Below, piece by piece: positions 34,800-43,038 of a DNA stretch of 59,701 nucleotides (positions are counted from its first letter, which is position 1; each line of letters starts with the position of its first letter). Location: contig JAIETL010000102.1 of the NCBI GenBank assembly GCA_019745195.1, forward strand, positions 1 through 59,701, read 5' to 3'. The DNA is from Beijerinckiaceae bacterium. Its GTDB lineage: Bacteria; Pseudomonadota; Alphaproteobacteria; Rhizobiales; Beijerinckiaceae. A program made the position numbers and the translations under genes. The notes beneath the pieces were generated by a model. That model saw only the letters and a list, made by a program, of their open reading frames with translations, did not search any database and was not told the origin of the DNA.

Positions 34800-36355
34800 C
34801 ATTTCGGGCCGCGGTAGCTGGAGAGTCACCGCTGATCGTGCTGTGCGGCGTCGATCAGCGTAGGGGCAACCGGCTGCCGCGGCGTGGCGAAGCCGTCGCG
34901 ACTGACTGGACGGCGGATCCCGATGGAGCGGGCGGCTTCACGGGCCTGCCTTTCGGCAAGGGCGACCCTGCCGCCGCCTATCTCGACGCGTCGACCTGGG
35001 CGGTCGTCCGCGTGCAAGATATCGCAAACGCGACGCCTGTTCTGGGCGAGGAGGGAGATCCCGCCGCCATCAGATTCCGTGGCGGCACGGTGCTGTTTCT
35101 CGGTGCGCCGCGTGGCGCGCTGGAAGCCATGCTGCTGCTCGGGGTCGATCCGCGCGGGATGGCGACAGGCCTCGTCCTGCCCGACGAGGCGGGTCTCGCG
35201 GAGGCGGGCATTTATGGATTCGCCGTCGCCGGATGCGGCGGCGTCGCGCGGGCCGGCGCCCATGGCCGCGCTCTGGCCGAGACCGGTGGAATCGCCGTGG
35301 CTGGAACGCGCGGCATCGCTATCGTCGAGGGCTCCTACGGCCTGGCCGTCGCGGGTTCGGCTGGTCAGGCCGAGGTCGGCTGCGACGGCGTCGCCGTGGC
35401 GCGCGGCGTCGCAGCCTGCGCGGTTGCGGGCGAGCACGGCGTCGCGGTCGCCATGGCCGGCGCTGGTCGTGCCATTGCCGGCGTCAATGGCCGCGCGCTG
35501 GCGCTTGGCCCGGGAAAATTTCTCAAGGTCGGGGACGACGGCATCGCGGTGGCTATGGAGGCCAGGCCAGGCGGGACGCGGGTTGTCCTCGGCGAACGCG
35601 CAGTCTGCATCCTGCGCTGGCGCGATCCAGCCGTCGGCGCAGCGCGATTTTACCTGGCGATAACAGGCGAGGGCGGCGTTCGTCCCGGTGTGAAATATAT
35701 CTTCGAGGACAACGCCCTGCATGTTTATTCCAGCGATCGGCATTCCATGCTGGGCGTAGCCGATGGGGAGCCGGCGATGCCGGTCGATCCGGACTTCGGC
35801 GATTGCGTGATCGTCGCCGATGAAAGCGAGGCCATCGCCGGCGACGAGGGATTGGCCGTTGCCGAAGCGGGCGGCTCCGCCAGTGCAGGTTTGCGCGGCA
35901 TCGCGGTCGGCTCGTCGCCGGGTCTCGTCCGCGCGGGCGCATTCGGAGTGGCGGTGAGTGAAGGCAAGCGCTTCGGCGAGGCGCGCGCGGCGGGTGGCGG
36001 TGTCGCGATCGGACGGGGGCGGTTCAAGATGGTTCAGGCAGGAGCGGGCGGTGCAGCCCTGGTGATGGAGTATGGCGGGACGGTCAAGGCCGGCGACGAC
36101 GGGCTAGCGCTGGGTGCCGCCGACCTCGCCAGCGTCGGATGTAACGGCGTGGCGGTGGCGCTCGCTGGCGCTGTGTCGGGCGATCATGGCAGCCTGCTCG
36201 TCATCCGTTGGCTGGACCCCGGCCAGGACAGCCCACGTGTGGCCTATGGCATCGTCGGCGAGCACGGTCTTATGCCGTTGAGGCGCTATGTTGCGTACGG
36301 GAAAGGCCTGTGCCCGGAAGATGACGTACCGCCCATCTCCGGCGGCATCGACTGA
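34796..36355 (+). CDS. Gly/Ala-rich beta-repeat protein, candidate CHAT substrate
   Basis: 519 residues, starting inside the CHAT stop (ATGA), so the two are made together. Residues about 140-260 and again about 340-460 consist of repeating short units of the form G(V/I)A(V/I)AxxxG.AxAG (for example GIAVAGTRGIAIVEGSYGLA, VAVARGVAACAVAGEHGVAV). This is the pattern of a beta-roll or solenoid, resembling YadA heads in layout. Two similar segments (AVCILRWRDPAVGAARFYLAI and LLVIRWLDPGQDSPRVAYGIV) follow the repeat blocks, so the protein looks like a duplicated unit. No catalytic motif is seen. A CHAT protease encoded with an overlapping partner commonly cuts that partner (inference). Confidence 0.7.
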   Translation: MTFRAAVAGESPLIVLCGVDQRRGNRLPRRGEAVATDWTADPDGAGGFTGLPFGKGDPAAAYLDASTWAVVRVQDIANATPVLGEEGDPAAIRFRGGTVLFLGAPRGALEAMLLLGVDPRGMATGLVLPDEAGLAEAGIYGFAVAGCGGVARAGAHGRALAETGGIAVAGTRGIAIVEGSYGLAVAGSAGQAEVGCDGVAVARGVAACAVAGEHGVAVAMAGAGRAIAGVNGRALALGPGKFLKVGDDGIAVAMEARPGGTRVVLGERAVCILRWRDPAVGAARFYLAITGEGGVRPGVKYIFEDNALHVYSSDRHSMLGVADGEPAMPVDPDFGDCVIVADESEAIAGDEGLAVAEAGGSASAGLRGIAVGSSPGLVRAGAFGVAVSEGKRFGEARAAGGGVAIGRGRFKMVQAGAGGAALVMEYGGTVKAGDDGLALGAADLASVGCNGVAVALAGAVSGDHGSLLVIRWLDPGQDSPRVAYGIVGEHGLMPLRRYVAYGKGLCPEDDVPPISGGID

Positions 36356-36386
36356 GGTCGCCTGACTACTGCGGATCGGCGACCTC
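36354..36386 (+). terminator. Weak hairpin at the end of the CHAT operon
   Basis: GAGGTCGCC (36354-36362) pairs with GGCGACCTC (36378-36386), a 9-bp stem with a 15-base loop that overlaps the stop codon of the repeat protein. There is no T run after it, so termination by this alone is doubtful. Confidence 0.3.
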
Positions 36387-36623
36387 CTGTTGGACTAACG
36401 AGAATAAGATTGCCGGTTTCCGTTTTGGGCGTCGATCGCGACCGCAGCTTCCTGGCTCGCAAGTCGAGAAGAGTGCCAGCCGCCTGTAGGGTCTCTTCCA
36501 TCGGACGGCGAACGCTCCGATCTGTGGTCTGTGGGTTGAGTGTGAGGCGAGGACGTCAAAGCATGAGATTATCAATGCTGACCTCAGGGTGGCTTGATAT
36601 GACGCCCAAACACGATCGAGATG

Positions 36624-36680
36624 AAACGGCGCGAGCGTGACGATGCATGTGATTGTTCTCTCAGACCATACAGGCGATAT
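36624..36680 (+). repeat. 57-bp repeat, intact copy at the NERD gene start
   Basis: Matches 4688-4744 at 53 of 57 positions, same orientation. Here it spans the last 19 bases before the NERD gene ATG and the first 38 bases of its coding sequence. Confidence 0.85.
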
Positions 36681-37503
36681 GGTGCAGCAGCTCGGCGGCC
36701 AGCGCGCGGCCAAGGACCGGGCGGATGCGGCCGCCCATGCGCTGGCGCTCTCGCTGCGCCAGGAGCGCAAGGACCTACTCGATCGTGAGATCAGGCAGGC
36801 TCTGACGCGCTTTCGGCCTCTGGCTTTGCTGGTCGCGTTAGGCAGCCGCCTCACCATGGCGCTCAAATCGCCCCCGCCGCCTCCCGCCGCCGCCGCGGTC
36901 AACGACCAGGAGCAGATCTGGACCAGCGGTCACAATGGCGAACTGTTGGTTCGCAACCAGCTCGCGGCACAGCTCGGCGACGACTGGACGATGTTGACCG
37001 GTTACGAGAACCGTCAGGGCGAGATCGATCAGATCCTGATCGGGCCGAAAGGCGTCTTCGCGATCGAGATCAAATATGTCAACGGCGTCATCCACGCCGA
37101 AGGCGATCGCTGGTGGCTCGACAAGCTTGACCGATACGGCAACCTCGTCGCCCAGGGCCGCGTGATTGCCGATGGCCGCCGCCGGGGCCCGAGCCTGCAG
37201 CTCAACGAGGCGGCCGATCAGCTCGAGAAGTTCCTGGTCGGACGGGTCGCGATCGACCGCATCTACAGGGCCGTGATCTTTTCGCATCCGCGCGCCGTGA
37301 TTGCGCGGATCGAGCGGCGCACGGTGGATTTCATCAGCGCCGGCGACAACCTTCAGGCCGCTAGCCTGCTCGCCTGCGCCGGCCCAGCCGGGATCGACGC
37401 TGCCACGGCCTCCAGCATCGTGGCCCTCGTGAAACGCGATCATGATTTCCATGCCGCCCACAAGCGCAAGCCCCAGGCCCGCTCGTCGCTGCACCGGAGC
37501 TGA
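36643..37503 (+). CDS. NERD-domain (nuclease-related) protein
   Basis: 286 residues from the ATG at 36643; a GTG six bases upstream is less likely. Residues about 95-150 form a NERD domain: GHNGELLVRNQLAAQL, GEIDQILIGPKGVFAIEIKYV. The PD-(D/E)XK-like triad is present (Asp129, Glu142, Lys144). The N-terminal 90 residues are a charged helix that may be a coiled coil, followed by a proline run (SPPPPPAAAA). NERD proteins act as nucleases or DNA-processing modules in defence and phage-related loci. It follows the CHAT operon by 290 bases. A decayed copy of its start is found at 4688-4744. Confidence 0.85.
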   Translation: MHVIVLSDHTGDMVQQLGGQRAAKDRADAAAHALALSLRQERKDLLDREIRQALTRFRPLALLVALGSRLTMALKSPPPPPAAAAVNDQEQIWTSGHNGELLVRNQLAAQLGDDWTMLTGYENRQGEIDQILIGPKGVFAIEIKYVNGVIHAEGDRWWLDKLDRYGNLVAQGRVIADGRRRGPSLQLNEAADQLEKFLVGRVAIDRIYRAVIFSHPRAVIARIERRTVDFISAGDNLQAASLLACAGPAGIDAATASSIVALVKRDHDFHAAHKRKPQARSSLHRS

Positions 37504-37641
37504 CGTGGCCAAGCTCCGCATTTTAAACCTAGCGGGGTCGATGCTGCGGCGCTCGAAAAGACACGGCCTCGGCTGGTGCGATGGCAGCGTTCGCTGCGGC
37601 AGTCCTGCCCCGGCGCGCGCCGGCTACAAGGTCATCGCGCG

Positions 37642-39458
37642 ATGACGCTTGCTGGCGCCGAGCCGACGGCTCAGGCTTCCGCGCCGCCCCCTGCCCTGGT
37701 CGACCAGATCGGCGCCGAGCAGGTCTCCGAGCTCTTCCGTGACGTCACACTCGGTGTGGTTGCCGCGAGCGTGGGGGCGGCGGTGCTCGGCGCGACGCTG
37801 TACCGCCTCGGCTTTGCCGAGGCCCAGAGCGCCCTGGGCTGGACCAGCTTCATCATTCTCTGCGCCTTGGCCCACATCGCCTTGCGCCGACGCTATGACA
37901 GGGCAATACGGCGCAGCGCACAATGGCGGTCATGGGCCGTGACGTTCACGATGATCAGTCTCGCGGAGGGAATCGGCTGGGGGTGGGGAACGCTTGGCCT
38001 TGCCTCCGGCGGCGGGCTGGAGGTGCTGCTGCTCATCCTCGTCGTGACCCTTGCAACCGCCGCCGGCGCCGCGTCGATCTTCAGCCCCTATCTTCCAGCG
38101 TTTCTGGCGCTGCTCCTGCCCGCGACGCTGCCTTACCTGATCGCCAGCCTGGGAGCCCCCGATCCTCTCCAGGTGGCGAGCGTCTTCCTGATGCTGGTCT
38201 TCATCGGCGGCATCGGCGGGCTCGGCGTCACCATGAACCGGTCATTCAAGGCACTGGTCGGCCTGCGGATTCATGCCGAGCAGATGGCGCGCGAGCTCGG
38301 CCGGCAAAGGAGATCGCGGAGCAGGCGAGCCTCGCCAAGTCGAGCTTTCTGGCCGCGGCCAGCCATGATCTGCGCCAGCCGATGCATGCGCTCGGGCTGT
38401 TTGCCGGCGCGCTGAAAGGGGTCGCGATGTCGGCCGAGGGCCAGAGAATGGTCGAGCATATCGAAGCCTCGGCCGAGGCGATGGACGGGCTGTTTTCCGT
38501 ATTGCTCGACATTTCGCGGCTGGATGCCGGCATCGTCGAAGTGCATCGCCGATCGTTCGCGATCGGCCCGTTCATGGCGCGCCTCTGCCGCGATCACGAA
38601 CAGGAGGCGCGCGCAAAGGGGCTCTCACTCATATGCGTGCCCAGTGCCGCCGTGGTCAATTCCGATCCGCTGCTGATGGAGCGCATCCTGCGCAACCTCA
38701 TATCGAATGCGGTACGGCACACGCAGGCGGGCGGTGTCGTCGTCGGCTGCCGCCGGCGCGGCGCCGGCCATGTCGCCGTCCAGATCTGGGACAGCGGTCC
38801 CGGCATTCCGGCAGATCAGAGCGAGCGGATCTTCCAGGAATACTACCAGCTCGGCAATCCCGAGCGCGACCGTACCAAGGGGCTTGGGCTCGGTCTGGCG
38901 ATCGTGCGCCGACTGACGCAGCTGGTCGGTTGTCCGCTGACCTTCCAGTCACGACAGGGCCGCGGCTCCTGCTTCCAGGTCACGCTTCCGCTCGCGGGTG
39001 CCGACGCCGGCGACGAACCGTCTGCAGAGAAGGCGGCATTCGGCAACCTGGCGACCGGGCTGGTCGTTGTGATCGATGACGAGGCCGCGATCCGGGAGGC
39101 GATGGCGACGCTGCTCGGAGGTTGGGGCTATGAGGTCGTCAGCGCCGGCTCGGGGGACGATGCGATCGGCCGGCTTGCGACGTGCCCCGCCCGGCCGGAC
39201 CTGATCATCAGCGACTACAGGCTGCGCGATGGCGAAACCGGAGCGGAGGTGATCGAACGACTGCGCCTCGAATACAACGAGACTATTCCTGCGATGCTGA
39301 TCACCGGCGACACGGCGCCCGATCGCCTTGTCGAGGCGCAAACCAGCGGCCTGCTGCTGCTCCACAAGCCCGTGTCCAACGGCAGGTTGCGCGCCGCGAT
39401 CGTCAACCTGGTCGGCTCGTCGGGTTCCGAGGCCCGGCGGCAGGATACACTCAGATGA
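37642..39458 (+). pseudogene. Hybrid histidine kinase broken by one frameshift
   Basis: The start MTLAGAEPTAQA at 37642 leads through five or six membrane helices (about residues 40-190) and a HAMP-like linker to MARELG near 38301. There one base seems missing from the GGCCGG run, after which the next frame continues with AKEIAEQASLAKSSFLAAAS and the HisKA box HDLRQPMHALG. It then has the ATPase (NLISNAVRHT, WDSGPGIP, GLGLGLAIVRRL) and a C-terminal receiver domain (VVIDDEAAIREA, ISDYRLRDG, LLLHKPV). Both halves are otherwise intact, so a recent mutation or an assembly error is likely. It would be a membrane sensor kinase paired with the regulator at 39451-40089. Confidence 0.8.
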
Positions 39459-40089
39459 GTCCGGCCTCGCGCCCGACTGTCGCGGCCTGCGTGCGATTCA
39501 CGACATCCAGCGCTTTGAAGATCGCGGTGATGTGCGCCTTCACGGTCTTTTCAGAGAGCTCGAGGTCGAACGCTATGGTCTTGTTCAGCTGGCCCTGGCT
39601 GATGCGGCGCAAGACATCGATCTGGCGATCGGTCAGGATGGGGTCGCCATCGAAGCCCATGCGGCGATGCCGGCCCTGGCGCGCGCCGGCGACATCGTGC
39701 AGGATCAAGGGCGGTACATAGACATCCCCGTTGAGCACGATAGCGATAGCCGACATCAGCGTGTGCTGGCTCGCCGATTTCGGGACATAGCCGAGCGCGC
39801 CCTCGGCCAGCGCCTTGCGAGCATCCTGCGGATCTTCCGAGGATGACAGAACGATCACCGGCAGATCCGGCCTGATCCGTCCGAACTCCGCGATGGCGGG
39901 GAATCCGCTCATGCCCTGCAAGACCAGATCGAGCACGACGAGATCGAGTTCCGGGTTTGCCTCGGCGAGGCGCAGCCCTTCGGCCGCATCGGCGGCCTGG
40001 AGTATGACGGTGTCGGGACCACTCTGCCGCAGCAATGCGGCGAGGCCTTCGCGCAATACGGGATGGTCATCGACGATAAGAAGTTTCAT
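39451..40089 (-). CDS. NarL/FixJ-type response regulator
   Basis: 212 residues from the ATG at 40089 (MKLLIVDDHPVLREG); an upstream start would add 12 residues. Receiver domain: Asp7/Asp8, phosphoacceptor Asp54 (VVLDLVLQG), Lys in YVPKSAS. The LuxR-type DNA-binding helix-turn-helix is LTDRQIDVLRRISQGQLNKTIAFDLELSEKTVKAHITAIF. It is convergent with the hybrid kinase and overlaps its 3' end by eight bases, so the two form a two-component pair. Target genes are unknown; no binding site is recognised here. Confidence 0.92.
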   Translation of the reverse strand: MKLLIVDDHPVLREGLAALLRQSGPDTVILQAADAAEGLRLAEANPELDLVVLDLVLQGMSGFPAIAEFGRIRPDLPVIVLSSSEDPQDARKALAEGALGYVPKSASQHTLMSAIAIVLNGDVYVPPLILHDVAGARQGRHRRMGFDGDPILTDRQIDVLRRISQGQLNKTIAFDLELSEKTVKAHITAIFKALDVVNRTQAATVGREAGLI

Positions 40090-40293
40090 GCGCCCGATAT
40101 CAGCGCGTTCCACCGGAATCGACAAGGGGCCAGAAGTCCTACGGCGTGGTTGCAGGCCCTACGACAGTCTCGCGACATGCATCCGATTTACGTGCCGCAC
40201 GGAAATCGTCAGATCTGACACATGGCGAAGGTCAGCGTCGGATATGGCGCATTCGTGAAATCTCAAGGTTAACCGGATCCGAGCAGGTGGATA

Positions 40294-40746
40294 ATGAAGA
40301 AGGCGCTAGAGATGACGGGTTACGTCGTTTACGGCACGGCCGTGACGATCGTTAGTGCGGCTCTGTTCTTCGGTTTGGTGTTCAACGTGCTCATCCCTGA
40401 CAAGAGCGCTTTTCCGGACAATGGCAGTGTCGGAATGCTCGGTTCGCCGCTCGGCGCGCTGGCGATTTTCGTAGGATGCTTCCATGGCCCGTTATTGGGC
40501 TATGAAGCCGGGCGAAAGATCTTGAGAACGACGGACGATCGAGCGTATGGCGCGCTTATCCGGATAGGTTTCTGGATCTCTCTGGGCGTAAGCGTATTGA
40601 TCACGTGGAGGGTATTCCATGGAGCATTCGAGGCCGTCGTTCATTATGGGCCGGTCAGCTTGGTGATGATCGTCATTTTCAGTACTGTGGCGCATGATAC
40701 CGCAAGGAATATACGGATCGGGGATGCCCGAGAGCTATCGCCTTAA
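40294..40746 (+). CDS. Small membrane protein, unknown
   Basis: 150 residues with three to four membrane helices (VVYGTAVTIVSAALFFGLVF, GSPLGALAIFVGCFHGPLLG, IGFWISLGVSVLITWRVFHG, GPVSLVMIVIFSTVAHDTAR). No charge-rich catalytic motif and no recognised family. It is followed 10 bases later by the thioredoxin-fold gene, so the two are likely co-transcribed. Confidence 0.7.
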   Translation: MKKALEMTGYVVYGTAVTIVSAALFFGLVFNVLIPDKSAFPDNGSVGMLGSPLGALAIFVGCFHGPLLGYEAGRKILRTTDDRAYGALIRIGFWISLGVSVLITWRVFHGAFEAVVHYGPVSLVMIVIFSTVAHDTARNIRIGDARELSP

Positions 40747-40755
40747 CTCGCTGAA

Positions 40756-41535
40756 ATGACCATCGACAGCCAGCAGCATTCCAGGCGGGCCATGATGTCG
40801 TCGATTGTCCCTCGATCCGATGCCGATCTTGCCGAATTGATCGGCTCGGCGCCTTGTCCGGTCGTGGTGCTTGCATCGACGGAAGATTGCGTCCCCTGCA
40901 TCCGTATCAAGCCTCTCATTCGTAAGCTGGCTGTCGAGTTCAGCGACAGGATGATCCTTGTCGAAATCACGGCGCAAGTCGCGCCGAATTTCATCAAGGC
41001 GCATCCGATCGACGGCTATCCCGCCGCGCTGCTGTTTCGCGGCGGCGTTCTCGCGGACTGCAGGACTGGCTATCTCGGCCAGCAGGAGACACGCTCTGCG
41101 ATTACATCGTTTCTGGGTATCGCTCATGAGGCTGCGCCATCAAGCGAAGAAATCGCGTTCCAAAGGGCTCTCGCAGATGCAAGCGCTGCAGTGGACACGA
41201 TCATGAAGGTCGCAGGCAACGCTCTCGCGCCGCATATCGAAGCGGTCATGCCCCAACTTCAAGCCGTGGAGGATCGCGCCAAGGCGGATCGTGAAGCGGG
41301 CAGACTTACGCCGGCCGAGGCGCAGGGATGGCGCGTTGCCGAATTGAAGCGGCTCTACCGGCCGTTTCAGGACAAGATCGATGCCCTTCGACTGGCGCAG
41401 GAACACGCCATGAAAACCTACGAGGCACGGATGGAAGAGGGTTTGCGCGCGTTCGCGGACGCCGAACCCCGACCCGCAGCGTCGCGCATGATGTGTCGCT
41501 CGGACGGTTCGATGTGCTGGATAGAGAACTCGTAA
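40756..41535 (+). CDS. Thioredoxin-fold protein with a CVPC site
   Basis: 259 residues. The N-terminal half (PCPVVVLASTEDCVPCIRIKPLIRKLAVEF) is a thioredoxin domain with the redox pair Cys45-Cys48 in CVPC, then DGYPAALLFRGGVLAD with the cis-Pro. The C-terminal half is a charged helical extension (FQRALADASAAVDTIMKVAG, EDRAKADREAGRLTPAEAQG, ALRLAQEHAMKTYEARMEEG). No signal peptide is present, so it works in the cytosol, perhaps reducing the disulfide of a partner. The helical tail is unusual and could bind that partner. Confidence 0.75.
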   Translation: MTIDSQQHSRRAMMSSIVPRSDADLAELIGSAPCPVVVLASTEDCVPCIRIKPLIRKLAVEFSDRMILVEITAQVAPNFIKAHPIDGYPAALLFRGGVLADCRTGYLGQQETRSAITSFLGIAHEAAPSSEEIAFQRALADASAAVDTIMKVAGNALAPHIEAVMPQLQAVEDRAKADREAGRLTPAEAQGWRVAELKRLYRPFQDKIDALRLAQEHAMKTYEARMEEGLRAFADAEPRPAASRMMCRSDGSMCWIENS

Positions 41536-41825
41536 CCTCAAACATCGGCCCGAAGAGCGGAATGCGGCTTTCGAGCAAGCCGATGATGCAAGTTGTTCGG
41601 TCCCGGCACCTGTTGGATTGGGCTGGGCCTGAGGCGCTCAGATTCCGATGTCCAGCATTTGCGGATGCCAGGCCCGTCGCCAACGTCGATGCGGCACCAC
41701 CCGATGGTGTCGGGGCGCCGAAATGCGAACCCGCTCGACCCGCTCCACTGAGTGGTCCGTCGGATTGTGAATGGATGGGCGCGGCGCCGCCGCTGAGAAA
41801 GCAAGGCATTCGAAGGGGTCGCAAT

Positions 41826-42344
41826 ATGTCCACGGCACTTGTGATTTTTCGGTGGTGTTTCGCCCTTGTGGTTTCCGCAGTAATGGCTTCGGGTGCCTTG
41901 GTGCTGGCATCACGGGTTTACGTGCAGTGGACGGCTCATGCGCGCGGCGTGGATCAGGCGCTTGGCCGGCTTGCCAACTCGTCGTACTGGCGGGATGTTG
42001 CGCTTGATTTGCCGTATCTGTCCATTATAGCCTTTGCCCTCTCTTTCCCGTTCGCGTTTGTTATCTCGGGCTTGCACGAAGTTCGGGGGCGCGTGCCGAG
42101 TGTCTTTCGTTACTCCATGGGCGGCGCGCTATGCGCATTGTTCTGGGTATTTGTATTCGCGATCGTTTATGGCGGGTGGATCGCGGAACAATTCAGCATC
42201 ATCGACATCCTAGAGCGCGCGTTCACGACCGAGCTGGGATTTATTCTGCTTTCAGGAGCTTTTGGCGGATACTGCTTCGCGCGCATGCGGAAGGCGAGTT
42301 TCAATAAAATGACGCATCGCCACCTAGGTTCAAAATCTTGCTGA
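41826..42344 (+). CDS. Membrane protein, unknown
   Basis: 172 residues from the ATG at 41826, preceded by AAGGGG. Four membrane helices: WCFALVVSAVMASGALVLAS, YLSIIAFALSFPFAFVISGL, MGGALCALFWVFVFAIVYGG, FTTELGFILLSGAFGGYCFA. The 290 bases before it show no gene. I recognise no family. It is the last gene before the mobilisation module. Confidence 0.65.
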   Translation: MSTALVIFRWCFALVVSAVMASGALVLASRVYVQWTAHARGVDQALGRLANSSYWRDVALDLPYLSIIAFALSFPFAFVISGLHEVRGRVPSVFRYSMGGALCALFWVFVFAIVYGGWIAEQFSIIDILERAFTTELGFILLSGAFGGYCFARMRKASFNKMTHRHLGSKSC

Positions 42345-42510
42345 CCCTTGACGTCTCGCCCAAGGCGGCATGCCTCACGCACGGAGGGTGCACAGGTATG
42401 AGTGCTTCAGAGTGCTTCAAATTGCTGGTTTCCGCTTCAAATTGCTTTAAAGCGTTATGCAGCCTATTGAAGCGAAGGTCGCATCAGAGTGCGCTGTAGG
42501 TGAGGGATTA

Positions 42511-43038
42511 ATGACGGATAAGGAGTTAACGGACGGAGCTGCCTTGATCGCGCGTGATCTCATGCTGCCGAATGGGCGCAGGCTTAAACTGGCGAAGGCC
42601 GTTGCGCCCCATTTGCCGTGGTTCGTCTCGGCGCGTCGTCGCGGCTTGAGTTGGGAGGACATCATCGACGTGTTGTTTGATGCGGGCGTTAAGCGGCCCA
42701 ATGGTCTGCGCCTCTCGCGTGGTCATCTGTCTTCATTGATCCCGAGAAAGCTTCAAGAGCAGAGGGCTGAGCCCGCGCCCGTTCATGCCGCCTCGGCAGG
42801 CGCGCAAGCAATGGGCCTGCAGCGAACTCCCAGCCTGAGCAGCCCGATCACAGATATGACCAGACCCTCAGCCGTGAGTCGGACCCCGTCCAGTCCTCGC
42901 CGCGTGGCTGATCAGACGACGGTATCGGGTCAACGGCTATCGCCAGAATCGGCGGTAAAGCAGCGCTCCAGTGGACAAGCTTCGCTTAGGGCGAGGTTAG
43001 AGCAGGCGGCGCGTGCGCGCCGTGACCCAGGTGAATAA
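42511..43038 (+). CDS. Mobilisation-region protein with an HTH-like N-terminus
   Basis: 175 residues from the ATG at 42511 (a start at 42457 is possible). The N-terminal 80 residues (LAKAVAPHLPWFVSARRRGL, SWEDIIDVLFDAGVKRPNGL, RLSRGHLSSLIPRK) look like a DNA-binding helix-turn-helix of plasmid-transfer accessory proteins. The rest is Ser/Pro/Ala-rich and probably disordered. It overlaps the next gene by 26 bases. It lies first in the run towards the TraL-like, TraD-like and relaxase genes. Confidence 0.55.
   Translation: MTDKELTDGAALIARDLMLPNGRRLKLAKAVAPHLPWFVSARRRGLSWEDIIDVLFDAGVKRPNGLRLSRGHLSSLIPRKLQEQRAEPAPVHAASAGAQAMGLQRTPSLSSPITDMTRPSAVSRTPSSPRRVADQTTVSGQRLSPESAVKQRSSGQASLRARLEQAARARRDPGE

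Noticed and set aside
7901..40190. Similarity of about 20 of 23 bases between 7901 and about 40168 (CGCGACATGC...)
   Set aside because: A match of this quality is expected by chance once or twice in a 60-kb window.
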